Shown: positions 16,951 to 24,803, counted from the first letter of the stretch. The stretch is DNA of 50,621 bases from Actinacidiphila rubida (GCF_900110255.1 NZ_FODD01000049.1:1-50621); one strand, 5' to 3'. Notes: generated from the sequence alone by a model not told the origin. Numbers and translations are program-made.

Positions 16951-17487
16951 GTGGATCCCTTCGAACTCCTCGCGCATCCCGTGCGGTTGCGCATCATCCA
17001 TGCGATGCGCGGCGACCGCACCCTCACCACCACGGGACTGTGCGCACTGCTTCCCGACGTGTCGAAGGCGACGGTGTACCGGCACGTCGACGTGCTCGCC
17101 GCCGCCGGCGTCCTCCACGTGGCCGAGGAGCGGCGCGTGCGAGGTGCGGTCGAGCGGCACTACCGCCTGCGGACGGACCGCGCGGCGATCGGCGCGGACG
17201 TGGCGGCGGCCGCGACCCCCGCCGACCATCGCGCCGTCTTCGCGACCGCGATGGCCGTGCTCGTGGCCGAGTTCCACGCGTACCTCGACCGGGACGACGC
17301 CGACCCGGCCCGCGACGCCGTCGGCTACCGCCAGCACGCGCTCTGGCTCTCCCCCGCGGAACGGGACGCCCTGATCACCGGTCTGCGCGACGCGATCCTC
17401 CCCCACCTCGCCCACCCCCCGACGGACCGCTCCCGCTACCTCCTCAGCCCCGTCCTCTTCCCCCTGGAACACCCCGCGCCCCCCTGA
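16951..17487 (+). CDS. ArsR-like winged-helix transcriptional regulator
   Basis: 178 aa from GTG 16951. The N-terminal winged helix (FELLAHPVRLRIIHAMRGDR, then LPDVSKATVYRHVDVLAAAG and a VERHYRL wing) is ArsR/HTH_20-like. The rest is a helical ligand or dimer domain (YLDRDDADPARDAVGYRQHA) rather than a metal site; no cysteine pair is visible. It is divergent from the alpha/beta hydrolase with shared inverted repeats between them, so local control of the hydrolase is the simplest reading. Confidence 0.8.
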   Translation: MDPFELLAHPVRLRIIHAMRGDRTLTTTGLCALLPDVSKATVYRHVDVLAAAGVLHVAEERRVRGAVERHYRLRTDRAAIGADVAAAATPADHRAVFATAMAVLVAEFHAYLDRDDADPARDAVGYRQHALWLSPAERDALITGLRDAILPHLAHPPTDRSRYLLSPVLFPLEHPAPP

Positions 17488-17520
17488 CAACGGGGTCCCC
17501 CCGCGGCTTGCCGGGTTCGG

Positions 17521-17588
17521 CCTCCGGGGTGCCACGCGCTGCGCGCTGCCGTGTGCCGCGCCGTCTCGGCTTGTCGCGTTGGGGGCAC
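17521..17588 (-). repeat. Inverted copy of the GACGGCGC extragenic element
   Basis: The reverse complement of this stretch contains GCGACAAGCC, GACGGCGCGGCACAC and then a GGCACCCC block, matching in the same order the right-hand copy at 18043-18115. It therefore faces the other two copies. Confidence 0.6.
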
Positions 17589-17661
17589 CTCCCGGCCGAA
17601 GGCTGGGGGACCTCGCGCCCCTGATGTGCGTGCCCTTTGTCCGTGGGGTCGGGGGCGCTCC

Positions 17662-17747
17662 GGAAGCGTCTCCTCGGAAATGTGCATACGGGTACGTACG
17701 CATCCGCACCCGGGGGCCGCGCACATTTCGCTGCGGGAAGCACTTCC
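17662..17747. repeat. Long imperfect palindrome A (AAATGTGC...GCACATTT)
   Basis: The left arm (17662-17690) contains GTCTCCTCGG and AAATGTGC. The right arm (17716-17747) contains GCACATTT and GCTGCGGGAAG, so the outer GGAAG/CTTCC, the CTCC/GGGA and the core TGTGC/GCACA parts pair. The centre holds GTACGTAC (17692-17699). Core and flanks match palindrome B, so both belong to one repeat family. Confidence 0.6.
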
Positions 17748-17843
17748 TCCCCACCCCCTCCCACTCACCCACCGTGCGGCGGGGGACATGGGACACGGCC
17801 AACGCCCTCCCGCAGACGGGGACCGGCCGGAGGGGGACGATCC

Positions 17844-17925
17844 GGGTGTGTCCCCGCAGAACTGTGCATCCACCCGCCCCACCGAACGGGAGAACGGTGC
17901 ACGCACAGTTCGAGGAGACACACCC
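17844..17925. repeat. Long imperfect palindrome B (GAACTGTGC...GCACAGTTC)
   Basis: GGGTGTGTC (17844-17852) pairs with GACACACCC at 17917-17925, GAACTGTGC (17859-17867) with GCACAGTTC (17903-17911), and CCACC with GGTGC-type bases at the inner end. The arms are ~30 nt with small bulges and the loop about 21 nt. One arm carries CCCCGCAG and the other CGAGGAG before the core, as in palindrome A. Confidence 0.65.
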
Positions 17926-17962
17926 GGAGTGGCCCCTGACCCCACCCACGAACCTGCACCGC

Positions 17963-18115
17963 CAGGGGCGCGAGGAACTGCGCGACCAGCCACGACGGCG
18001 CAGCAGACGGGCACGGCGCCCCGGGGGCACCCCGGATGCCGAAGGGGGCGCGGGGAACGGCGCGACAAGCCACGACGGCGCGGCACACGCCGGAACAGCC
18101 CCGGGGGCACCCCGT
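17963..18115 (+). repeat. Two direct copies of an extragenic element, 80-bp period
   Basis: GGGGCGCG-GGAAC, GCGCGAC, AGCCACGACGGCGC and CCGGGGGCACCCCG occur in the same order in both copies, each offset by 80 nt (for example CACGACGGCG at 17991 and 18071). I recall the GGGGCGCGGGGAACTGCGCG part as a common intergenic sequence in Streptomyces genomes. Confidence 0.65.
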
Positions 18116-18146
18116 TGGCGGCGAACCCCCGGGGAACCCGGACCCG

Positions 18147-19127
18147 TCACCGCCGAGCGCGAGCGTCCCGCACGTCGCCCAGCGACGCCAGCAGGCGGCG
18201 TCCCGTCTCCGCCACCGCCGTTCGGAGTTCTTCGGAGGCGATGACGTGGAAAGGGGCCCGGAGCGCGGTGAGTTGGTGGGCGTACCAGCCCGGGGTGTCG
18301 GTGCTGGCCAGCAGGCGGGTGCGGTCGGGGGCGATCGCCTCGCAGCGGGCGAGGCTGCGCGGGATCCAGCGGACGACCTCGTCCACGGGCGCGTCGACGA
18401 CGACCTCGACGCGGTGCCGCCACCCGTGCGCGAGCTGCTCGTCGACGGCGGCCGGCGGGTCGAGGTCGTCCGGTGGGCTGAACGCGTCGGCGAGGACGCA
18501 GGCGCGGGTGACGCGGTCGATCCGCAACAGGCGCCTGGCGTCCCGGGCGTGGGACCAGCACAGGAGGTACCAGCGGCCCTCGCGCACGACGACGGCCCAC
18601 GGGTCCACATCCATGTCGCGCGCGCCGTCCGGCCCGCGCCGGTAGGTGACCCGCACGCGCCGGCGCAGCGCGGCGGCCTGGACGAGGACCGCCGCCGTTC
18701 CGGCGTCGGGGCGGGCCGCGGCCGGCCCGGGGTCGGCCGCGCTGATCCCGCGGAGCGCCTCGGCCGGTGCGGCGACCGGTTCGGGCAGCACCCGCAGGAT
18801 CTTGCCGAGCGCACTGCCCACGGGGTCGGCGGGGTCGGCCGCCTCCTGGCGGCCCTCCATGACCGCCATCACCAGGCCGAGTGCCTCGGCGGTGGTGAAC
18901 ATCAGCGGCGGGACGCGGTAGCCGCGCCCGATGCGGTACCCGCCGTAGGGTCCGCGGGCCGACGCGATCGGCACTCCCGCGTCACGCAGCGTCCCGACGT
19001 AGCGGCGCACGGCGCGCTCGGTGACGCCGAGCCGTGCGGCGAGCCGCTGCCCGGTGATGCCGGGGCTGGCCTGGACGGCCTCGAGGAGCAGCAGCGCCCG
19101 TGCCGCGGGGCTCTCGTCGTGGCTCAT
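18147..19127 (-). CDS. WYL-domain HTH transcriptional regulator (YafY type)
   Basis: 326 aa from ATG 19127. An N-terminal HTH_11 domain (ARALLLLEAVQASPGITGQR ... VTERAVRRYVGTLRDAGVPI, then RGPYGGYRIG) is followed by a WYL domain (VDPWAVVVREGRWYLLCWSH, then RLLRIDRV) and a WCX-like C-terminal region. WYL proteins bind nucleic acid or small ligands and often regulate the adjacent gene. The DinB-like gene starts divergently 70 bp away, a usual pairing in Streptomyces. Confidence 0.9.
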   Translation of the reverse strand: MSHDESPAARALLLLEAVQASPGITGQRLAARLGVTERAVRRYVGTLRDAGVPIASARGPYGGYRIGRGYRVPPLMFTTAEALGLVMAVMEGRQEAADPADPVGSALGKILRVLPEPVAAPAEALRGISAADPGPAAARPDAGTAAVLVQAAALRRRVRVTYRRGPDGARDMDVDPWAVVVREGRWYLLCWSHARDARRLLRIDRVTRACVLADAFSPPDDLDPPAAVDEQLAHGWRHRVEVVVDAPVDEVVRWIPRSLARCEAIAPDRTRLLASTDTPGWYAHQLTALRAPFHVIASEELRTAVAETGRRLLASLGDVRDARARR

Positions 19128-19197
19128 CCCCGCATCCTCGGACACCGTGCCGCTTTCCGGAAGGGAAACGTCCTGAACCCCCGCTAGCGTGCCGGTC

Positions 19198-19764
19198 ATG
19201 ACGACGAACGACGTACCCGTCCTGCTGGAACCGCCCGTCGCCGGTTCCGAGGCGGACACGCTCATCGGATCGCTGGAGCGCCAGCGCCGGACGCTGGAGT
19301 GGAAGTGCTCCGGGCTGGACGCGGCGGGGATGCGGGCCACCGTCGGCGTGTCGGCCGTGACCCTCGGCGGCCTCCTCAAGCACCTCGCGGTCGTGGAGGA
19401 CGACATGTTCGGGCGGAAGCTCCTCGGCCGGCCGGCGGCCGGACCGTGGTCCGGGGTGGACTGGGACGCCGACCCGCAGTGGGAGTGGCGGACCGCGGCG
19501 GACGACTCGCCGGAGGCGCTGCTGGCGTTGTGGCGGGGCGCGGTGGCCCGCTCGCGCGCCGCCGTGCGGGAGGCGCTCGCGTCGGGGGGCGTCGAGCAGA
19601 TCGCGCACTACACCAACGCGCGGGGCGAGTCGCCGAGTCTGCGGCGCCTGCTGGCGGACATGGTCGAGGAGTACGCCCGGCACGTGGGCCACGCCGATCT
19701 CATCCGCGAGTCCGTGGACGGCCTGGTGGGCGAGGACCCGCCGCGCCGACCGGAGGCGGCTTGA
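19198..19764 (+). CDS. DinB-like (DUF664) family protein
   Basis: 188 aa. A four-helix DinB/DUF664 fold is suggested by LIGSLERQRRTLEWKCSGLD, the first conserved histidine in GGLLKHLAVVEDDMF, and the later HVGHADLIRE with two histidines, which would complete a metal site. These proteins are thiol-transferase-like and most have no known substrate. TAGCGT (19185-19190) ends 7 nt before the ATG and there is no Shine-Dalgarno sequence, so the mRNA is probably leaderless. It is divergent from the WYL regulator. Confidence 0.87.
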   Translation: MTTNDVPVLLEPPVAGSEADTLIGSLERQRRTLEWKCSGLDAAGMRATVGVSAVTLGGLLKHLAVVEDDMFGRKLLGRPAAGPWSGVDWDADPQWEWRTAADDSPEALLALWRGAVARSRAAVREALASGGVEQIAHYTNARGESPSLRRLLADMVEEYARHVGHADLIRESVDGLVGEDPPRRPEAA

Positions 19765-19863
19765 GGGCCGGGTGGTCGAACAGGGGGCTTGCGGCAGGGT
19801 GTTCGGCACCGACATCGGTGGCTTCGCTCCTGTGCGGTGACGGGTGCGGGGCGGTGCCCGCTC

Positions 19864-20158
19864 TCAGGCCCAGCCGGTGGCCCGCACGATCTCGTGGGCG
19901 ATGTCCGCGACCGTCCGCCCGTCCGTGGCGACCCGCAGGGTGTCGCCGGGTGCCCGCCGGACCATGCCCGCGGAGGCCGGCAGCACGCTCACCGTGTGAG
20001 GCGGCCCGGCAAGCCCCGGGAAATCCGGCGCGCCGGAGCGCCCAGTCCGCACGGCGGCCGGTGTCGGTACGAGGATGAAGGGCCATCGCGGTGGAGGAGA
20101 GGAAGGCGTCCAGGTGCGAGAGGAACAGGCGGCGGGCGGGCACGGGGGTCCGGATCCC
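19864..20158 (-). pseudogene. Frameshifted 3' remnant of a P-loop kinase-like gene
   Basis: The last 42 codons on the minus strand (MSVLPASAGMVRRAPGDTLR and on to DGRTVADIAHEIVRATGW) look like the C-terminal tail of small P-loop kinase-like proteins. Upstream, from about 20158 to 20018, another frame reads RTPVPARRLFLSHLDAF and HPRTDTGRRADWALRRAG, which also looks protein-like with G/C third positions. The two parts need a frameshift near 20010. No start, ribosome binding site or Walker A is present. Family assignment is tentative. The stretch 19765-19863 holds nothing I recognise. Confidence 0.35.
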
Positions 20159-20233
20159 GCGGGCACGGCACGGGCTGGCGGGGCGGGAGGGGACGCCGGG
20201 CAGGCGGGAGTGGGCGGGGACACCAGGACGGCG

Positions 20234-21247
20234 GTGACGGCGACCGCGGACCTGGTGGCCCGGGCGCGCTCGGGTGACGAGGAGGCGTTCCGGGCGCTGA
20301 CGGAGCCGCACCGCAGGGAGCTGCAGGTGCACTGCTACCGGATGCTGGGGTCGGTGCAAGACGCCGAGGACACCCTCCAGGACACGCTGCTCGCCGCCTG
20401 GCAGGGCCTCGGCGGGTACGAGGGCCGCGCCTCGGTCCGCACCTGGCTGTACCGGATCGCCACCAACAGGTGCCTCAACGCGCGGCGTTCAGCCAGCCGG
20501 CGGGCGGCCAAGGAGTGGAACGTCCCCGGGGTGGAACCGCCCGAGCCGACCCGGCTCGGTGAGGTCGTCTGGCTCGAACCGTGCCCCGAGGCCGTGGTCG
20601 AGGGCGCGCTCGCGACGCCGCTGGGCCCGGAGGCGCGCTACGAGCAGAGCGAGTCGGTCTCGCTGGCGTTCGTCACGGCGCTGCAGGTGCTGCCGCCGCG
20701 GCAGACCGCGGTGCTCATCCTGCGTGACGTCCTCGGCTTCCACGCGGCCGAGGTCGCCGAGATGATGGACGCCACCGTCGCGTCGGTGACCAGCGCGCTG
20801 AAGCGGGCCCGGTCCGGCCTGGAGCGCCGCAGGCCCGAGCTCCCCGAGGGCCAGGCACCCCCGGCGCCCGGCTCGCCGGCCGAGGACGAGCTGGTCAGCC
20901 GGTTCGTGACCGCGTACGAGGCAGCCGACGTGGACGCCGTGGTGGAGATGCTCACCGACGACGTCTTCATGTCGATGCCGCCGATGCCGCTGGAGTACGA
21001 GGGCCGGGACGTGGTGGCGCGGTTCTGCCGCGGCATCCTCGGCACGCACCGCCGGTTCGACCTGGTGCCGACGCGGGCCAACGGGCAGCCGGCGTTCGGC
21101 GCGTACCTGCACACCCCCAGCGGCATCCGTCACGGCACCGGCCTGATCGTGATCACGCTCGCAGGCGACCGGATCAGCGCGGTGTCGCGGTTCGAGAGCA
21201 GCGTGCTGCCGTGGTTCGGGCTGCCGCGCTCACTGCCGGACAGGTGA
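20234..21247 (+). CDS. SigG-type ECF RNA polymerase sigma factor with SnoaL-like tail
   Basis: 337 aa from GTG 20234; AGGA lies about 5 nt upstream and the length fits the family. The open frame reaches back to ATG 20075, but that part is low-complexity and antisense to the remnant at 19864-20158. Region 2 is EPHRRELQVHCYRMLGSVQD with AEDTLQDTLLAAW, and region 4 is LPPRQTAVLILRDVLGFHAA with SVTSALKRAR. Residues ~210-337 are a SnoaL/NTF2-like domain (VSRFVTAYEAADVDAVVEML), which in ECF41/SigG-like factors controls activity in place of an anti-sigma. No anti-sigma gene is adjacent. Confidence 0.9.
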   Translation: MTATADLVARARSGDEEAFRALTEPHRRELQVHCYRMLGSVQDAEDTLQDTLLAAWQGLGGYEGRASVRTWLYRIATNRCLNARRSASRRAAKEWNVPGVEPPEPTRLGEVVWLEPCPEAVVEGALATPLGPEARYEQSESVSLAFVTALQVLPPRQTAVLILRDVLGFHAAEVAEMMDATVASVTSALKRARSGLERRRPELPEGQAPPAPGSPAEDELVSRFVTAYEAADVDAVVEMLTDDVFMSMPPMPLEYEGRDVVARFCRGILGTHRRFDLVPTRANGQPAFGAYLHTPSGIRHGTGLIVITLAGDRISAVSRFESSVLPWFGLPRSLPDR

Positions 21248-21290
21248 ACCGCCCGGTGTCGAGGCGGACTTGGCCCGGGCGAACCGCACG

Positions 21291-22508
21291 CTACTCGGGG
21301 GTGAAGCGCAACTGGAGGCGCTGCAGCCCCCGCACGAACACCCCGCTGTCGGCCGGGGCCCGGCCGTCGGCGAAGTCCATGTGCGGAAAGGCGTCCAGGA
21401 GTTGGTTGGCGCCGGCCAGCACTTCGGCGCGGGCGAGCAGCGCGCCCACGCAGAAGTGGCGGCCGAGCGCGAACGCCAGGTGGTCGGCCGCCGCGGTGAA
21501 CGCCGTGGTCGGGGTGAGGTCGGTGCGGAACACGTCGTAGCGGTCCGGGTGCTCGTAGCGCGCGGGGTCGCGGTGCGCCGAGCCGATCAGGCAGGTCACG
21601 GTCGATCCGGCCGGTACCGTTCCGCCGCTCAGGGCCACGTCCTCGGCGGGCTGCCGCATGATCATCTGCAACGGCGGGGTGTAGCGCAGCGACTCGGCGA
21701 AAGCCCCGGCGATGAGCTCACGGTCGGCGCGCACCGCGGCCAGCTGCTCGGGGTGGTCGAGCAGGTTGCGGAACATGCCGGTGATCGCCTTGTCGGTGGT
21801 CTCGCCACCCGCGGCGAGCAGCAGGCTGACGAACGAGGTGATGTCCTGGTCGGTCATCCGGGTGCCGTCGACCTCGGCGGTGCACAGCGACGACAGCAGG
21901 TCGTCGCCGGGTGCGGCGCGGCGCTCATGGATCACCGGCAGCAGATACGCCCGCAGTTCGCGCCCGGCCCGCAGCCCCGCCTCCGCGATGTCCGGATCCT
22001 GGCCGAGGTTGGCGAAGTAGTCGACGACCGCGCTGTACCAGGCGTGGAACCGGTCGTGGTCGGCCCGGTCGAGGCCGAGCATGTCGACGATGACGTTCAC
22101 CGGGAAGTGGGTGGCGAACTGGCCGACGAGGTCGGCCTCCTTGGCGTCGCGGAAGCCGTCGATCAGCTCCGCCGCGTTGCGCTCGATCACCGGCAGGAAG
22201 CGGTCGCGTAACTCGCGCCCGCGGAAGGCGGGTGCCACCAGGGCACGGCGGACGGCGTGTTCGTGCCCACTCATCTGGACGATGGTGCGGCCGCCGTGCA
22301 CCGGTTCCAGCTGCCAGTCGTAGTTGTCGGTGGTGAAGGCGGGGTCGCGGAACGCGCGGGCCACGTCCTCGTAGCGGGACAGCAGCCAGCTCCCGGTCCC
22401 CTCGTGGTAGTGCACGGGGTAGTGCTCGCGCAGCACGGCATAGCTGGGATACGGATCGGCGGCGAACTCGGCCGAGAGGATGTCGGGCGGCGGCGGGGTA
22501 CTGGTCAC
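21291..22508 (-). CDS. Cytochrome P450
   Basis: 405 aa, the normal length for an actinobacterial class I P450. I-helix LLLAAGGETTDKAI (the oxygen-activating Glu-Thr pair is present), K-helix ESLR, and the heme loop FALGRHFCVGALLAR with the cysteine ligand at about residue 353. The GTG at 22508 has GAGGA 6-7 nt upstream and gives the expected N-terminus (PDILSAEFAADPYPSYAVLR). No ferredoxin or ferredoxin reductase is next to it, so it must use partners elsewhere. Substrate unknown. A CTGACG/CGTCAG dyad 45 bp upstream may bind its regulator. Confidence 0.94.
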   Translation of the reverse strand: MTSTPPPPDILSAEFAADPYPSYAVLREHYPVHYHEGTGSWLLSRYEDVARAFRDPAFTTDNYDWQLEPVHGGRTIVQMSGHEHAVRRALVAPAFRGRELRDRFLPVIERNAAELIDGFRDAKEADLVGQFATHFPVNVIVDMLGLDRADHDRFHAWYSAVVDYFANLGQDPDIAEAGLRAGRELRAYLLPVIHERRAAPGDDLLSSLCTAEVDGTRMTDQDITSFVSLLLAAGGETTDKAITGMFRNLLDHPEQLAAVRADRELIAGAFAESLRYTPPLQMIMRQPAEDVALSGGTVPAGSTVTCLIGSAHRDPARYEHPDRYDVFRTDLTPTTAFTAAADHLAFALGRHFCVGALLARAEVLAGANQLLDAFPHMDFADGRAPADSGVFVRGLQRLQLRFTPE

Positions 22509-22552
22509 GGTCGTCCTCGCTTCCCTGGCAACGGCTGCGGGCGCCCATGATT

Positions 22553-22567
22553 CTGACGTGTCGTCAG
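22553..22567. promoter_or_regulatory. Dyad upstream of the P450 gene
   Basis: CTGACG-TGT-CGTCAG is a perfect 6+6 inverted repeat with a 3-nt centre, 45 bp upstream of the P450 start. It resembles a TetR-type operator. No dedicated regulator gene is adjacent. Confidence 0.4.
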
Positions 22568-22645
22568 CACAGGGGGAAGAGGGGCCGCCGGGATACACCA
22601 GGGCGCGGGGCGCGCGCGCCCGCTCCGGCGGTGGGACGCCGGTGT

Positions 22646-22690
22646 CGGGCCGGCCGGCCGCGGCCTTGGCTGCCGTGGCCGGCCGGCCCG
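22646..22690. terminator. GC-rich hairpin after the S53 peptidase gene
   Basis: CGGGCCGGCCGGCCGCGG (22646-22663) pairs with CCGTGGCCGGCCGGCCCG (22673-22690), 18 bp with one mismatch and a 9-nt loop, just 3 nt after the peptidase stop codon. Confidence 0.75.
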
Positions 22691-22693
22691 GGG

Positions 22694-24295
22694 TCAGGGC
22701 AGGGCCCAGTGCTGGGCACCGGTGTTGTTGCAGTCCCAGATCTGCAGCTGCGTGCCCCACGTGGTCGAACTGTTGGGGTCGTCGAGGCACTTGCCGGAGT
22801 TGGGGTTGAGGAGCGAGCCGTTGGCCTGCGGCTGCCAGACCTGCGCGACGGTGCCGTTGCAGTCGTACAGGTCCACGGTCGTGCCGTCAGCGGTGCCCGC
22901 GGCGTTCACGTCCAGGCACTTGCCGAGCACCTGAAGGGTGTTGCCGGAGACGGTCCACGCCTGAGCGCCCGTGCCGTTGCAGCCCCAGATCTGGATCGGG
23001 TTGAAGTTGGCGGTGCTCGAGGAACTGTCGTCCAGGCACAGCGAGGAGTCCACGCCCGAGGTGACCTGGCCGGTGTGCGTGGCGCTGCCGGAGCCGTTGA
23101 AGGCACCGAGGCCGTTGGGCGTGCCGAGTCCGGTCGGGCCGTCGTAGCCGGCCGTCCCGGTGCACAGGTATGACGGGCTGCACGAGCCGTCGGAGCCGGA
23201 GGTCACGTCGTTGAGCGACGAGGAGTGCGCGTACAGCGTCGAGGCCGCGGCACCGGAGGGCGCGCCGGCGAGGGCGAACACCGAGGCGATGATGGGCGAC
23301 GACACGCTCGTCCCGCCGACGACGAACCAGCCGCCCTGGCCGTAGGTGTCGTAGACCGCGACGCCGGTGCCGGGGTCGGCGACGGCGGAGACGTCCGCGA
23401 CGGTCCGGTTGCCGCAGCCGCTGTCGTGCTGCCACGACGGCTTGGCCTCCCACGACGAGCAACCCGCTCCCGCACCCGACCACACGGTCTCCGACCAGCC
23501 GCGGGCGGTGCCCGAGTCCGAGCGCAGCGACGTGCCGCCGGCCGCCACGACGTACTGCGAGGTGGCGGGGAAGCTCACGCCGTAGCCGCTGTCGCCGGAG
23601 CTGGCGACGTCCACGACGCCGGCGTGGTTGAAGTCCGCGTCGGCGCCCGCGTCGAAGGAACCGTCGCCGGTGCCCCAGCTGTTGGAGATGAAGTGGGCGC
23701 CGAGCGAGACCGCGGTGTTCTGCGCGGCGTTGAGGTCGCCGGCCTCGACGACGAGGATGTGGCACTGCGGACAGACGGCCGAGACCATGTCGACGTCGAG
23801 CGACGCCTCGGTGCCCCATCCGGTGTCTCCCGGCGGGTAGTTGCCCTGCTGGCCGCTCTGGTTGACCTTCCGGAAGCACCCGTTGGCCGTGGTGCACGCC
23901 GGAAGCCCGTACTGGGCGCGGTAGGTGCCCAGGTCGGACTCCAGGTTCGGGTCGTCGGCCAGTTCGGCCACCGCCACCGTCGCACTCCCGCCGTTGGAGG
24001 CGGCGGCCGAGGCGAGGTTGTACGCGCGCTGGAGGTCGGAGGGGCCGTACCCCGACGGTGTCGCGTCGGGGGCGAGGGCGTTGGCGTGCACGGCGCTGAC
24101 GTCGGTGCGCACCAGGGCGTAGCAGACGGGCGAGCCCGGGTGGAGAGGCTTGGCGCACGCGTGCGCGGTCGTCACCGAGCCTTTCGAACCGCCGGCGGGG
24201 GCCGCGGACGACGCCTGGGCGGCGGCCGGGGAGACGGCGGCGATGCCCGCCGCGGCCGTTAACGCCAGGGTCCATTGGAGGATTCGTTTCACCAT
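22694..24295 (-). CDS. Secreted S53 (sedolisin-type) peptidase with C-terminal RICIN lectin domain
   Basis: 533 aa. Signal peptide MVKRILQWTLALTAAAGIAA followed by VSPAAAQAS. The catalytic domain starts near residue 83 (GYGPSDLQRAYNLA). The sedolisin Glu/Asp pair is E163/D167 (GTEASLDVDMV), the oxyanion Asp is D235 (SSGDSGYG) and the nucleophile Ser330 lies in GGTSVSSP. Residues ~400-533 are a ricin-type beta-trefoil with three QxW repeats (QAW, QVW, QHW), a carbohydrate-binding anchor. The propeptide is only ~50-60 residues, much shorter than the usual pro-kumamolisin domain. A role in degrading extracellular protein, perhaps Pro/Hyp-rich, is suggested by the neighbouring hydroxyproline operon but not shown. 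Confidence 0.9.
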   Translation of the reverse strand: MVKRILQWTLALTAAAGIAAVSPAAAQASSAAPAGGSKGSVTTAHACAKPLHPGSPVCYALVRTDVSAVHANALAPDATPSGYGPSDLQRAYNLASAAASNGGSATVAVAELADDPNLESDLGTYRAQYGLPACTTANGCFRKVNQSGQQGNYPPGDTGWGTEASLDVDMVSAVCPQCHILVVEAGDLNAAQNTAVSLGAHFISNSWGTGDGSFDAGADADFNHAGVVDVASSGDSGYGVSFPATSQYVVAAGGTSLRSDSGTARGWSETVWSGAGAGCSSWEAKPSWQHDSGCGNRTVADVSAVADPGTGVAVYDTYGQGGWFVVGGTSVSSPIIASVFALAGAPSGAAASTLYAHSSSLNDVTSGSDGSCSPSYLCTGTAGYDGPTGLGTPNGLGAFNGSGSATHTGQVTSGVDSSLCLDDSSSSTANFNPIQIWGCNGTGAQAWTVSGNTLQVLGKCLDVNAAGTADGTTVDLYDCNGTVAQVWQPQANGSLLNPNSGKCLDDPNSSTTWGTQLQIWDCNNTGAQHWALP

Positions 24296-24410
24296 GTCAC
24301 CTGTTCGTGTGGGGGTGGTGAGCACCGGTGACGCGGCAGGGCTCCGCCGCGGACGGCGCACGGGGCGCGCTTCCCCGGAGGACGGCGTGGGCGGACCGCC
24401 CCTTCGACAG

Positions 24411-24426
24411 CTGACAACGTTGCCAG
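24411..24426. promoter_or_regulatory. LacI-type operator-like palindrome upstream of S53 gene
   Basis: CTGACAACGTTGCCAG is a 16-bp palindrome with one mismatched pair and an AACGTT centre, as in LacI/GalR-family operators. It lies 116 bp upstream of the peptidase start. Confidence 0.4.
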
Positions 24427-24519
24427 TTCGCCCCGGGAGGGCAGGCGCAACCCTTGCCCCTCGGGGACTCCCGGGCCGGCTTGCGAGGTGGGGTGAAGCC
24501 TCGGGGAGAACGCCCAGTG

Positions 24520-24561
24520 AACGTAATCCCAGCATCATGAGCACGTCAATGGTCTGGACAA
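24520..24561 (-). promoter_or_regulatory. Possible promoter with DasR-like site for the S53 gene
   Basis: On the minus strand TTGACG (24544-24549) and TACGTT (24520-24525) are 18 nt apart. TGGTCTGGACAA (24550-24561) abuts the -35 and matches most of the DasR consensus (TGGTCTAGACCA). This would give a ~220-nt leader. Weak evidence. Confidence 0.3.
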
Positions 24562-24803
24562 ACCCCCGTCGCGGGCGCCGCGCCGTGCACCCGCCTGACC
24601 AGGGGGACCTCAGCAGTGCTCCTCGACGTACAGCAGGCGGCGGTCGGGCTCCGCACGGAACTCGTGGGCAGGTACCGCCATGCCGCGCCCGTACCGGGTT
24701 GGCGGGGAACCGCTGCATGCCGTCCGGTCTCGCGGGCGCCGAAGGCGACGGGCGACGCGGTATCCGCCGTTGACGCGCGGGATCGGGCCGCCGCGGCAGC
24801 CCG

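Larger units (their letters stand above)
17488..18146. other. 660-bp non-coding block full of extragenic repeats
   Basis: Between the convergent HTH and WYL genes no frame has a ribosome binding site or a recognisable product. The stretch is made of repeats: an inverted copy (17521-17588) and two direct copies (17963-18115) of one ~70-bp element, plus two long related palindromes (17662-17747 and 17844-17925), annotated separately. Confidence 0.75.
24296..24803. other. 508-bp spacer with S53 leader and a possible 23-codon remnant
   Basis: Holds the probable regulatory sites for the peptidase gene (24411-24426 and 24520-24561). At 24610-24681 on the minus strand a short frame (MAVPAHEFRAEPDRRLLYVE plus EHC) has coding-like third positions. 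It could be a gene remnant, but it has no ribosome binding site and no recognisable family. Confidence 0.4.

Noticed and set aside
17662..18115. CRISPR-like repeats
   Set aside because: Only two or three copies, in mixed orientation, without regular spacers or cas genes.
17551..18645. Possible protein in the repeat block
   Set aside because: Frames run into the WYL gene antisense, have no ribosome binding site, and the repeats have lengths that break frame.
20075..20233. N-terminal extension of the sigma factor from ATG 20075
   Set aside because: Low-complexity Gly/Ala sequence, antisense to a decayed gene, and longer than the family normally is.
12379..22508. Terpene biosynthetic cluster of isoprenoid synthase and P450
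   Set aside because: They are about 6 kb apart with unrelated regulators, a sigma factor and a repeat block between, and no cyclase gene is present.
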